From Enterobacter sp. JUb54 (GTDB taxonomy: Bacteria; Pseudomonadota; Gammaproteobacteria; Enterobacterales; Enterobacteriaceae): DNA of 64,000 nucleotides. The notes beneath the pieces were generated by a model. It was given only the letters and a program-made list of their open reading frames with translations, searched no databases and was not told where the DNA came from. The stretch spans positions 5,240,725 through 5,304,724 of the forward strand of contig NZ_CP060418.1 of the NCBI RefSeq assembly GCF_014298075.1. The letters are read 5' to 3'. The position numbers and the translations under genes are program-made. Below, in pieces: positions 8,786-17,526 of the stretch (the stretch's first letter is position 1; each line of letters starts with the position of its first letter).

Positions 8786-10077
8786 TTTTTCACTCCCGTA
8801 AAATCACGTTTCAGCAGCGTGGCGATGCCGACCAGAATCGGTTCTGCATAGTTAAAGAAGGCTTTGATCCCCGGACAGAGGTAGTTCAGGCCCAGTTCAC
8901 CGTCGGGGGTGCGGACCAGGCGGTTTTTCGGGCATTCGCCCCAGCACAGCTTGAGGTAAGGGCACTCTTTGCAGTATTTCGGCAGGGTGTCTTTTTTCCC
9001 CATACCAAAGGCCTGCTGACGCTCAGAAAACGCCAGGTGCGCCAGCTTGCTGTTCTCGATATTGCCAATCTGGTATTCCGGGTAGACGTAGTGGTCGCAG
9101 GAGAAGATGTCACCATTTTTCTCAATCGCCAGCCCCTTGCCGCAGAACTCGGAGGCGGTGCAGATTTGCGCCGGCATCCCCATGGTCTGGGCGACGGCGG
9201 TCTCGAACAGATTGACCTGTACGCGGCCTAAATCGTTGTTAACCCACTCTTCAAAGGTGGCAATCAGGAATTTACCCCAGTCTTCCGGGTCGACGGACCA
9301 GTCGGTGACGATGGAGTCAAGATCCCCCGGACGCGCGCGGCGGCTGCCGGTTACCGGGATCGAGTCATCCTGCCAGAATTGCGGCGCGGTACTTTTAAAA
9401 TCGACGCCTTCAACGCAAGGGTTGTACTGGACGTAGGTGGCACCCAGTTCACGGGTCATAAAGCGGTAGACTTCCAGCGGGAAGCGGGCGTTGGTGCGGT
9501 TGACGGTCACCAGCGCGTTAAACGGTACGCCGTGGCGTTTGAGGGCCGCGACACCTTCCATCACTTTATCGAAGGTGGGCTTGCCGCTGCGGGTGATGCG
9601 ATAGCGGTCGTGCAGTTCTCGTGGGCCATCAATCGAGATACCCACCAGAAACTTATGTTCTTTAAGAAATTCCGCCCATTTATCGTTGAGCAATACGCCG
9701 TTGGTCTGCAGATCGTTTTCGATGCGTTGATCCGGCTTCTTATATTGCTTCTGGAATTTCACGACTTTCTGGAAAAATTCGAGTCCCATCAGGGTCGGTT
9801 CACCGCCCTGCCAGGAGAAGACCACCTGCTCGCCATCCTGGCCGTCGATGTACTGACGAATAAACTGTTCGAGCACCTCGTCGCTCATCCCGGTGTGGCG
9901 GTCCTGATGGAGTAATTGCTCTTTTGACAGGTAGAAACAGTAGGTACAGTCGAGGTTACAGGTGGAGCCGGATGGCTTGGCCATCACGTGGAAGCGGCGT
10001 TTATATTCTGGCCCTTTGCCGTCATATTTTTCAGCAGACGGTAGTGCTTTGGCGGGCAATGTGGTGCTGTACTTCAT
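8782..10077 (-). CDS. Anaerobic sulfatase-maturating enzyme (radical SAM, SPASM)
   Basis: 431 residues. The radical-SAM cysteine motif CNLDCTYC (C40, C44, C47) binds the 4Fe-4S cluster that cleaves S-adenosylmethionine. The C-terminal SPASM region has the cysteine series CTASEFCGKG, FSCDH, CKECPYLKLCWGECPKN and YLCPG for two auxiliary clusters. Such enzymes oxidise a Ser or Cys in the sulfatase active site to formylglycine without oxygen. The neighbouring sulfatase has a serine at that position, which matches this class. It is closer in sequence feel to E. coli AslB than to the classic Klebsiella AtsB. It has a good Shine-Dalgarno (AGGGG) and heads the eight-gene chain. Confidence 0.92.
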   Translation of the reverse strand: MKYSTTLPAKALPSAEKYDGKGPEYKRRFHVMAKPSGSTCNLDCTYCFYLSKEQLLHQDRHTGMSDEVLEQFIRQYIDGQDGEQVVFSWQGGEPTLMGLEFFQKVVKFQKQYKKPDQRIENDLQTNGVLLNDKWAEFLKEHKFLVGISIDGPRELHDRYRITRSGKPTFDKVMEGVAALKRHGVPFNALVTVNRTNARFPLEVYRFMTRELGATYVQYNPCVEGVDFKSTAPQFWQDDSIPVTGSRRARPGDLDSIVTDWSVDPEDWGKFLIATFEEWVNNDLGRVQVNLFETAVAQTMGMPAQICTASEFCGKGLAIEKNGDIFSCDHYVYPEYQIGNIENSKLAHLAFSERQQAFGMGKKDTLPKYCKECPYLKLCWGECPKNRLVRTPDGELGLNYLCPGIKAFFNYAEPILVGIATLLKRDFTGVKK

Positions 10078-10198
10078 AGCAAACCCCTAGGCTAAATGGC
10101 TGACAAAGCGCACATCAATTGTATTTTTTGTAATGCAGAGCGGATTGCTGGTGCAATCCGCTCTGTTAATGAGGTTAGTGCCTCATGTTAACGACAAA

Positions 10199-11776
10199 TT
10201 ATTTGTTACCGCTTGCACTGTTCTCCAGCATGGCTGAAGCGTCAGACACGGTGAATGAACCTGGTTTCTGGCGCGGTGGGAACTCTTTGAAGGTTTCCAG
10301 CATTTTCTTCGCTTCAGCAGCTGCGCCGCCCATCAGGAACATACGATCGTAGAACCAGGACTGGTAGCCCATCCCTTTGTCGGCTTTCTCGAGTGGATCA
10401 ACATCCAGATCGAAAATCAACGGCGCACGCAGTTTGGTGAACGGATAACGCCATAGATCCAGACCTTCATGTTCCTGGATCATGAAGTGGATTTTCCAGC
10501 GACCCATACGCATCGCCAGCAGATCGCCGTCATCACTCCAGTAGAAGAATTCGTTACGCTGATCTTTGCCTTTACCCATCAGGTAATCGAGCTGGTTGTA
10601 ACCATCCAGGTGAACCTTGTAGGTGATGGATGGGGTTTTGTAGCCTTTCAGCAGTTCCTGCTTGATGTTCGGCTCACCCGCGGCGGCAACCAGCGTTGGG
10701 AACCAGTCATTGGAACCGAACATGCCGTTAATCACGGTGCCTGGTTTGATATGGCCCGGCCAGCGAACCATTGCCGGTACGCGGAAGCCGCCTTCCCAGC
10801 CGGTGTTCTTCTCGCCGCGGAATGGCGTTTCACCGGCATCAGGCCAGGTGGCGGTCATCGGGCCGTTATCGGTGGTGTAAACGACGATGGTGTTGTCTTC
10901 AATGCCGAGATCTTTAATCTTCTGCAGCACTTCACCGACCATCTTATCGTGCTCAACCATGCCGTCGGCGTATGTCCCCAGACCGGTCACGCCGATGCTG
11001 GCGTCTTTCAGGTGGGTTTTGTTGTGCATACGGGTGGTGTTGAACCAGGTAAAGAACGGTTTACCCGCTTTCACCTGACGTTCCATAAAGTCGTTGTTGG
11101 CCGCCAGAGTCTCTTCGTCGACGGTACCCATACGCTTAATAGTCAACGGACCGGTATCTTCAATCTTGCCGTCCGCGGTGCTCTTAATGACGCCGCGCGG
11201 GCCAAATTGCTTACGGAAGGCCGGGTCTTTCGGATAATCCGGGTTCTCTGGCTCTTCTTCAGCGTTCAGGTGATACAGGTTGCCGAGGAACTCATCGAAA
11301 CCGTGGGCGGTAGGCAGGAACTCATCGCGGTCACCGAGGTGGTTTTTACCAAACTGACCGGTGGCATAACCCAGTTGCTTCAGGATGTTAGCAATCGTCG
11401 GGTCTTCTTTCTGCAGGCCCTGTGGCGCACCAGGCATACCGACTTTACTCATCCCGGTACGGAACGGCATCTGCCCGGTAATGAAGGAAGAACGGCCAGC
11501 AGTAGAACTCTGCTCAGCGTAGTAAGAGGTGAATTTTGCACCTTCAGAGGCCAGCTTATCGATGTTTGGGGTTTGATACCCCATCGTGCCGCCGTTATAG
11601 GTACTGATGTTCCAGTAACCGATGTCATCGCCAAAAATCACGACGATGTTGGGCTTGGCGTTATCTTGTTTTTGGGGGGCGGTTGCCGGCGCTGCATAGG
11701 CAGACGTTACGGCACCTGAAGCTAGCGTAAGCATACTGGCCAGCATCGTGCGTTTAAACGGGACATTTTTTGGCAT
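10199..11776 (-). CDS. Ser-type arylsulfatase, exported
   Basis: 525 residues from the ATG at 11776, preferred over a TTG two codons upstream because AAGGA lies eight bases before it. A basic start and hydrophobic stretch with cleavage near SAYA|A send it to the periplasm. The formylglycine motif is S-T-A-G-R (S91 to R95), and calcium-binding aspartates lie in IFGDDIGYW (D50, D51). The HNKTH and TDNGPMTATW blocks supply other active-site residues of the alkaline-phosphatase/sulfatase fold. Serine at 91 requires an anaerobic-type maturase, encoded immediately downstream. It would release sulfate from sulfate esters; the natural substrate is not evident. Confidence 0.92.
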   Translation of the reverse strand: MPKNVPFKRTMLASMLTLASGAVTSAYAAPATAPQKQDNAKPNIVVIFGDDIGYWNISTYNGGTMGYQTPNIDKLASEGAKFTSYYAEQSSTAGRSSFITGQMPFRTGMSKVGMPGAPQGLQKEDPTIANILKQLGYATGQFGKNHLGDRDEFLPTAHGFDEFLGNLYHLNAEEEPENPDYPKDPAFRKQFGPRGVIKSTADGKIEDTGPLTIKRMGTVDEETLAANNDFMERQVKAGKPFFTWFNTTRMHNKTHLKDASIGVTGLGTYADGMVEHDKMVGEVLQKIKDLGIEDNTIVVYTTDNGPMTATWPDAGETPFRGEKNTGWEGGFRVPAMVRWPGHIKPGTVINGMFGSNDWFPTLVAAAGEPNIKQELLKGYKTPSITYKVHLDGYNQLDYLMGKGKDQRNEFFYWSDDGDLLAMRMGRWKIHFMIQEHEGLDLWRYPFTKLRAPLIFDLDVDPLEKADKGMGYQSWFYDRMFLMGGAAAEAKKMLETFKEFPPRQKPGSFTVSDASAMLENSASGNK

Positions 11777-12158
11777 TGGCAAGGTTCCTTCGACGGTAAA
11801 ACAGATGACGTATAGAAAACGGCTTGTAGTATTTGATGTTACAAATGTAAGGATTTAGTTACATTACATATAGACTATCAATGAGTTACCCACCACTCAT
11901 CCGATCATGAATTTTTTACAATGTGATGCGAATTCGAAATTTCATTGTGGGTGATGCAATTTGCAGAATTGCGTAAATGCAATCAGAACATGAAAGTGTG
12001 AAGCAGACTCTAGTGCGAAGAGATGATTTTAACCAGACGACAGTCCGTTTACGGATTCAGTATTTATTTTGGAGTTGTGGGATCGCGCCAGCGCTGCGCT
12101 TTCAATAGAGGAAAAGTGATGTTAACCTGCGGAGAGTGTATATAAGAGGCGCCGAAAA
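11777..12158. promoter_or_regulatory. Divergent control region: sulfatase operon / Crp-like regulator
   Basis: 382 bases between divergent starts, AT-rich. Around 11838-11876 there are clustered related half-sites: GTTACA, an interrupted palindrome TTACAAATGTAA, then GTTACATTACA. These look like an operator serving one or both directions. The divergent regulator is the obvious candidate to bind it. No promoter hexamers are assigned with confidence. Confidence 0.4.
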
Positions 12159-12842
12159 ATGAAAATAAAGTACTCTGCTATTATTTCTGAGTATAAAAAA
12201 ATTATTACTCAGGATGAGTCGATTATTAAATCTGTCGCGACGCCTGATAATACCCGGATAATTAAAAGCGGCGAGATTTTCAGAATTGAAAACGGCGAGA
12301 TTATTGTCGTACTGAGCGGGGTGCTGGCGATCAACATGCAGCAACCTACGTTCCCGGAGCATGAGAGCATCACGGTGGCTCATGAAGAACCTTTCCGCGT
12401 CGGGAAAGCCGTGCGGGGCATGGTTCTCGGGCTGGTGGAGTCGTTTGGTTCATCCGTCTCTCTGCAGTACGTCGCCAAGCAGGACAGCAAAATTGCGACC
12501 CTGCACTATGATGATTTTGTCGAGAGGTTTACCCAAAAAGCGCAGTTTAGCTATCTGATTAAAATGACCGGATTTACCCTGGTGATGCTGCTGGATTCTT
12601 ATAATGAGCGAAATTTTAGCAATCGTTATAATGTGATTCGTTCCATGATCTACCGCTATCAAATTCAACAGGATGAAGGCATCTTACATGACGACAGCCT
12701 GGCGGGGTTTATTCTGAAACGCACCAAAATATCGCGCAGCTATTTATTCCAGATTCTCGCTGACTTAAAAGATGGCGGCTATATTGACGTGCGCAACGGA
12801 AAGCTGGATTCGATTTTAAAAGAGTTGCCTGAAAAATACTGA
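12159..12842 (+). CDS. Crp-like / IprA-type winged-helix regulator
   Basis: 227 residues. The N-terminal half (about 30-135) resembles a cyclic-nucleotide-binding-type beta roll without the phosphate-binding arginine/serine signature of CRP, so it probably does not bind cAMP. The C-terminal part (about 165-220; SLAGFILKRTKISRSYLFQI) matches the winged HTH seen in IprA/YaiV-type enterobacterial regulators. GAGG lies upstream of the ATG with suitable spacing. It is divergent from the sulfatase and about 700 bases before a fimbrial cluster, so it could control either one. Such proteins have been tied to stress and surface-structure control, but the function here is inferred. Confidence 0.75.
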   Translation: MKIKYSAIISEYKKIITQDESIIKSVATPDNTRIIKSGEIFRIENGEIIVVLSGVLAINMQQPTFPEHESITVAHEEPFRVGKAVRGMVLGLVESFGSSVSLQYVAKQDSKIATLHYDDFVERFTQKAQFSYLIKMTGFTLVMLLDSYNERNFSNRYNVIRSMIYRYQIQQDEGILHDDSLAGFILKRTKISRSYLFQILADLKDGGYIDVRNGKLDSILKELPEKY

Positions 12843-13564
12843 CGCCTACGGGCTCAGCACCGTAATTGCTGAGGGGGACAGCGGTTTTTCCTGTTCTTTC
12901 GGCTGTTTAATTCGTTTTTTAAGGTGTAGTTGTAATGTAAACGTCGTGCTTCTGTGCCACCGCAACCAACCCTATCCCATTCATATTTGAAATGTTTTCC
13001 TGCGTCGGGTGGGTAACGTTTCCTGTCCTTTAATACCGTAAACGCATCGTTGTGCCTGGCCGCCCGGGTCGCGCGGCGAAACTGCTGCGCAGACTGTACT
13101 GGTCTTTCTTCTTAACAAAATGTGGAACGCAGTGAAGGGAATTACCGGGAACAGAAGTGCCGGGAATAACCGTGCGCTGCTGGGATATCACAGACAAAGT
13201 CTGATAAATGGCTGAATAATCCGCCATTGGAAATGTGCCAGTCGTCGGCTTAAACAAAAGCAAATTGCCATAATGGGTTTTTGTATGTTGGCTTAGCCTG
13301 CGGCTCTGCTTCATATTGCATCTTTTTCAGCGTAGGTAAAATAATGTATGGAACCGTCACTGAGTTTGTTTGATGATGTTATTTTCTTTAAATATCAACA
13401 AGATGTGATTTAATATTGCTGTAAATAAGATAACTTAAGAAGTGGTTTAAATAATATCGTGGATTTTAATAAAAATAAAAAAGATAAATTCAGTGTTCAA
13501 CGCCGGTGCGAAATCATAGTGATATCGAGGGCGTGACCCTCAATTATTAGCAAGGGAAAATAAA
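12843..13564. other. Intergenic upstream of fimbrial cluster
   Basis: About 720 bases without a gene I can support. A 94-codon reverse frame (13030-13314) has no ribosome-binding site and low-complexity composition. I looked for inverted repeats of the fim-switch kind flanking a promoter and did not find a convincing pair. The last 200 bases are strongly AT-rich and probably contain the pilin promoter. An AAGGGA ribosome-binding site lies about ten bases before the pilin ATG. Confidence 0.4.
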
Positions 13565-14089
13565 ATGAAAAAATTAAGTATTATTGCAGCGGCGATTATT
13601 GCGGGGTCTTTATCTGCATCTGCGCTGGCTTATGACGGATAAATTCAATTTAGAGGTAAAATTACGGGTGAGTCCTGCACCGTAACCAATAATACCACTA
13701 ACCCTCTGACTGTGACGTTGGGGGAGGTCGCGGTATCCACATTCGGTGGAACAAAAGGCGCGCAGTCATCCATCTCACCTTTTAAGATTAACCTGACCAG
13801 CTGCCCGGCCAGCGCCAAAACGGTCAAGGTGAAGTTCGAGAATGCCCCTCATCCAGACGATGCTAGTCTTCTGGCTCCGAATGCTGTGGCGGGAGTGGCG
13901 ACCGGTGTCGGCATTTTGATTGCTGATGCTAATAACACGATCGTTCGGCCGAGAGCCACATCAGCAGCATATACCCTGGCTGTGGGTACGAACGATCTCG
14001 AGTTTAATGCTCGTTACCAGTCCACAAGCGCTACCGTCACCGCCGGCCCGGCAGATACCTCCACTAATTTCACCCTCATCTACAACTAA
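13565..14089 (+). pseudogene. Type 1-like major fimbrial subunit with in-frame stop after signal peptide
   Basis: The frame starts MKKLSIIAAAIIAGSLSASALA, a standard pilin signal peptide, then Y-D-G and TAA (13640-13642, codon 26). The same frame continues uninterrupted to 14089. It encodes a complete pilin: N-terminal donor strand IQFRGKITGESC, the conserved disulfide pair (GESC and LTSC), and the beta-zipper tail TNFTLIYN with penultimate tyrosine. Without the stop it would be 174 residues, a normal pilin length. A single change of AAA (lysine) to TAA would explain it. Chaperone, usher and adhesin downstream are intact. Readthrough, strain-specific loss or a base-call error are all possible. 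Confidence 0.85.
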
Positions 14090-14185
14090 TCCCCGTCTCG
14101 TGGACCCTGTCTGGTCCGCGAGCGTGGTGCTGTGGACCGGCGTCCGTCGGTCCATCTTCTGCTAAGCAACGGAGTCCCCGACGTT

Positions 14186-14863
14186 ATGAATATCTGGATT
14201 AAAGCTCTGGCGCTTTCTGCCGTATTGGGCGGGCAGCTGGCGTCGGCTGGTGGCATTACCGTGGGCGGCACGCGTGTGATTTATGACGGCAGCCGCAAAG
14301 AGGCCTCGCTGAGCGTCACCAGCTCTTCCCCTGAACCCTATCTGGTGCAGTCCTGGGCGGATGTCCGGGAAGACAGCGCCGAAAAGGCGCCGTTTATCAT
14401 TACCCCGCCGCTGTTTCGCCTCGACGGTAACCAGCAGAGCGTCCTGCGTATCGTCCGCGCCGGCGGCAGCCTGGCGGAAGACCGGGAGTCCCTCTACTGG
14501 CTCAACGTCAAAGCCATTCCCCGGGGAACGCAGCAGGACAACGTCAACACCCTGCAGATTGCCGTCAAAAACCGCATCAAGCTGATTTACCGCCCGGCGG
14601 CGCTGTCCGGCGTGCCTGAAGAACAGACCAGCCAGCTGCGCTGGCGCGTTGCCGGCAACAAAGTGACCGTCACTAACCCGACGCCGTTTGTGATGAATTT
14701 CTATGAGATCAGGCTCGGCGGGCGTGACCTGGCGGATGTCACCTACGTGCTGCCGATGAGCGAGGCGACCTTTACCGCCCCGTCGGGCGCCGCCGGGAGC
14801 GTGAGCTGGAAGCTGATCAATGACTACGGCAGCATCGGGCCGGAGCACACCGCACCGCATTAA
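14186..14863 (+). CDS. Periplasmic fimbrial chaperone (PapD/FimC family)
   Basis: 225 residues from the ATG at 14186, which has GGAG upstream; the longer frame from 14132 lacks a start signal. A signal peptide ends near LASA. The mature protein has two Ig-like domains: an N-terminal domain beginning GGITVGGTRVIYDGSRKEASLSV and a C-terminal domain after about residue 145. The G1 strand pattern (NTLQIAVKNRIKLIYRP) is the part that donates to pilin subunits, and the conserved pocket residues Arg and Lys are present (GTRVIYDG and the KNRIKLIYRP segment). It stabilises subunits in the periplasm and delivers them to the usher encoded next. Confidence 0.92.
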   Translation: MNIWIKALALSAVLGGQLASAGGITVGGTRVIYDGSRKEASLSVTSSSPEPYLVQSWADVREDSAEKAPFIITPPLFRLDGNQQSVLRIVRAGGSLAEDRESLYWLNVKAIPRGTQQDNVNTLQIAVKNRIKLIYRPAALSGVPEEQTSQLRWRVAGNKVTVTNPTPFVMNFYEIRLGGRDLADVTYVLPMSEATFTAPSGAAGSVSWKLINDYGSIGPEHTAPH

Positions 14864-14904
14864 CCGGCGCCGCTCGTTTGTCGGTCACATGGAGGAGACA
14901 GGGG

Positions 14905-17514
14905 ATGGATAACTACAAGAACAACAAAAACAACAAGAACAATCAGCACCTCAGAACCACATTTACCCAGGGGGCGGTGTGTGTCGCCGCGGCGCTGCTT
15001 CTGCAGGCCGGCATTATTCCGGATGCCGCTGCCCGGGACTATTTTAACCCGGCGCTGCTGGAGCGTGGGTCCACAGGCCAGGAGGCTGTCGACCTGTCGG
15101 TGTTTGCCGATGAAGGCGGCCAGACCCCGGGAGACTACCGGGTCGATATCTTTCTCAACAATCAAAAAATGGACACCCGGACGGTGGAGTTCCGCGCCGG
15201 TAGCGCGCCGGACGGCCACAGCAAACTGCTCCCCTGTATCCCGCTGGACGACCTCGCAAAGTGGGGCGTGCTGGTCGGCAAGTTCCCGGCGCTGGGCGCG
15301 GGGGATGCAGAGTGCGCTCTGATGTCGGCCATACCGCAGGCCAGCAGTGAATTTCGCTTCACGAAACAGCAGCTGCTGCTGAGTTTTCCCCAGTCAGCGG
15401 TCAGCAACGCCGCCCGTGGCTGGGTGGACCCGCGCTTATGGGACGACGGCATTCCTGCCGCGCTGCTCAACTACAGCCTCAGCGGGGCCAGCAACTCCCC
15501 CCGCAACGGCCAGGGACGGGACAGCAACAGCCAGTATGTCAACCTGCGTCCGGGGCTGAACATCGGCCCGTGGCGCCTGCGCAACTACTCCACCTGGTCG
15601 CGCAGCAGCCAGCAGGGCGGCAGCACGAGCAACAAGTGGGACACGGTCTATACCTATCTGCAGCGTGATATCCAGGCGCTGGGCGGCCAGCTGCTGCTCG
15701 GGGACAGCACCAGCCCGTCCGATGTGTTCGACGGCGTGCCGTTTCGCGGCGGGCAGCTGGCCTCGGATGATGAGATGCTGCCGGAAAGCCTGCGCGGCTA
15801 TGCGCCGTCGATCCGGGGGATCGCCCGGAGCAATGCCCAGGTCACCGTCCGCCAGAACGGCCACACCATTTATCAGACCTACGTCTCTCCCGGCAGCTTT
15901 GAAATCAGCGATATGTACCCGACCGGTGCCGGCGGTGATTTGCAGGTGACGATCAAAGAGTCTGACGGCAGCGAGCAGAACATGGTGATCCCCTATGCTT
16001 CTCTGCCGGTGCTGCAGCGCGAGGGGCGCCTGAAATACAGCCTGACCTCCGGCGTCTACCGGGCCTATGACAGCCAGGTCGACAAAACCCCCTTCACCCA
16101 GGGCACGCTGATCTACGGGCTGCCGGCCGGGTTTACCGCCTATGGCGGCGGGCAGTTTTCCTCAGTTTATCAGTCGCTGGCGCTGGGGACCGGGAAGAAC
16201 CTCGGGTCGCTGGGGGCGGTGTCCGTTGACGTCACCCAGGCCTGGTCAAAGCGCCAGAACCAGCCCAAAGAGAACGGGCGCTCCTTCCGGGCCCGTTACA
16301 GCAAGAATGTGTTGAGCACCGGAACCAACTTTACGATAGCCGGCTACCGCTACGCGACCAACGGCTACTGGAGCCTGGCGGAAGTGATGGACACCCAACG
16401 CGAGGGATACAGCTGGCAGGTGCAGGAGCGGCGGCGCAACCGGGCAGAAGTCAGCCTCAACCAGAGCCTGGGCTCAACCCTGGGCAGCCTGGGGCTGAGC
16501 GCGGTTCGTGAGGATTACTGGAGCACCAGCAGACGACTGGAATCCCTCGGGGCAGGCTACAACAGCTCCTGGGAAGGGATCAGTTACGGGCTGAGCTACA
16601 CCTACAGCCGCAATTCAGGCCTCGATGGCTACAGCAGCCGCCACGCGGGCAGTACCGACCACCTGTTCTCGTTCAACATCAGCGCCCCGCTGGACCGGCT
16701 GTTCAGCCGCGATTACCGCCGTTCGCTGTATGCCAGCTACATGGTCAACAGCAGCAAAAAAGGGAGCACCACCCACAGCCTGGGCCTGAACGGCACGGCG
16801 CTGGAGGGCGGCAACCTGAGCTGGGGCGTGCAGCAGGGCTACGGCACAAAAGGCCAGGGCTACAGCGGCAGCCTGAATGCCGACTGGCGGGCGACCTATG
16901 GCGAAGTGAACGGCGGCTACAGCTATGACAAATACAGCCGTCGTCTGAACTACGGCCTGCAGGGCGGGATTGTCGCCCACGGCGAGGGCATTACCTTGTC
17001 CCAGCCGCTGGGGGAAACCGTGGTGCTGGTGGCGGCGCCGGGGGCCAGCGGCGTGGCGGTGAACAGCCAGACCGGCGTGAAGACCGACTTCCGCGGCTAT
17101 ACGGTGGTGTCGTACGGCAGCCCGTATCGCCGGAATACGGTGACCCTGGATCCGCAGACGCTGGGGGACGATACCGAGGTGGCAATCATGTCGCAGACGG
17201 TGATCCCGACCCGCGGGGCGGTGGTGAAGGCGAACTACCAGACCAGCGTCGGGATCAGGGCGCTGATGGTGCTGAGCCGCGCCGGTGGTCAGACGGTGCC
17301 GTTCGGGGCCACGGTGACCCGGACAGGAGAGACTGCCGACCAGGGGTATATCGTGGGCGACGGCGGTCAGGTCTATCTGACGGGGCTGGCGCAGCAGGGC
17401 GAGCTGGATGTCCGCTGGGGCAAAGGGGCAGGGCAGCAGTGCCGCGCGGCATACCAGGTATCTGATGAGGCGGTGGCTTCGGGAATACGCAGCCTGACGG
17501 CGCAGTGTTTATAA
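14905..17514 (+). CDS. Outer-membrane fimbrial usher (FimD/PapC family)
   Basis: 869 residues from the ATG at 14905, chosen for GGAGGAG eight bases upstream. An unusual asparagine/lysine-rich leader precedes the signal hydrophobic core and cleavage near DAAA|R. The usher order follows: N-terminal chaperone-binding domain (DYFNPALLERG), a 24-strand barrel with plug inserted (middle section, including the PSIRGIARSNAQVTVRQNG block) and two C-terminal domains ending in a conserved cysteine pair region (GQQCRAAY and the terminal AQCL). The length is normal. It forms the pore and assembly platform for the pilus and lies 41 bases after the chaperone. Confidence 0.95.
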   Translation: MDNYKNNKNNKNNQHLRTTFTQGAVCVAAALLLQAGIIPDAAARDYFNPALLERGSTGQEAVDLSVFADEGGQTPGDYRVDIFLNNQKMDTRTVEFRAGSAPDGHSKLLPCIPLDDLAKWGVLVGKFPALGAGDAECALMSAIPQASSEFRFTKQQLLLSFPQSAVSNAARGWVDPRLWDDGIPAALLNYSLSGASNSPRNGQGRDSNSQYVNLRPGLNIGPWRLRNYSTWSRSSQQGGSTSNKWDTVYTYLQRDIQALGGQLLLGDSTSPSDVFDGVPFRGGQLASDDEMLPESLRGYAPSIRGIARSNAQVTVRQNGHTIYQTYVSPGSFEISDMYPTGAGGDLQVTIKESDGSEQNMVIPYASLPVLQREGRLKYSLTSGVYRAYDSQVDKTPFTQGTLIYGLPAGFTAYGGGQFSSVYQSLALGTGKNLGSLGAVSVDVTQAWSKRQNQPKENGRSFRARYSKNVLSTGTNFTIAGYRYATNGYWSLAEVMDTQREGYSWQVQERRRNRAEVSLNQSLGSTLGSLGLSAVREDYWSTSRRLESLGAGYNSSWEGISYGLSYTYSRNSGLDGYSSRHAGSTDHLFSFNISAPLDRLFSRDYRRSLYASYMVNSSKKGSTTHSLGLNGTALEGGNLSWGVQQGYGTKGQGYSGSLNADWRATYGEVNGGYSYDKYSRRLNYGLQGGIVAHGEGITLSQPLGETVVLVAAPGASGVAVNSQTGVKTDFRGYTVVSYGSPYRRNTVTLDPQTLGDDTEVAIMSQTVIPTRGAVVKANYQTSVGIRALMVLSRAGGQTVPFGATVTRTGETADQGYIVGDGGQVYLTGLAQQGELDVRWGKGAGQQCRAAYQVSDEAVASGIRSLTAQCL
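14917..14943 (+). repeat. Three tandem 9-base repeats in usher leader
   Basis: Three units of the form AAR-AAC-AAY encode K-N-N three times (residues 5-13). Loss or gain of a unit by slippage would keep the reading frame and change only the positively charged N-region of the signal peptide. Confidence 0.7.
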
Positions 17515-17526
17515 TTTAAGGATCTT

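Noticed and set aside
10199..11776. Assignment as the classic Klebsiella atsA with atsB
   Set aside because: The maturase sequence here does not resemble Klebsiella AtsB as I recall it, and gene order and lengths differ, so no symbol is given.
13030..13314. 94-codon reverse frame upstream of the fimbrial pilin
   Set aside because: No ribosome-binding site, no recognisable domain, composition like random sequence; likely chance.
12843..13564. Invertible fimbrial promoter switch
   Set aside because: No pair of inverted repeats of suitable length and spacing and no recombinase gene nearby.
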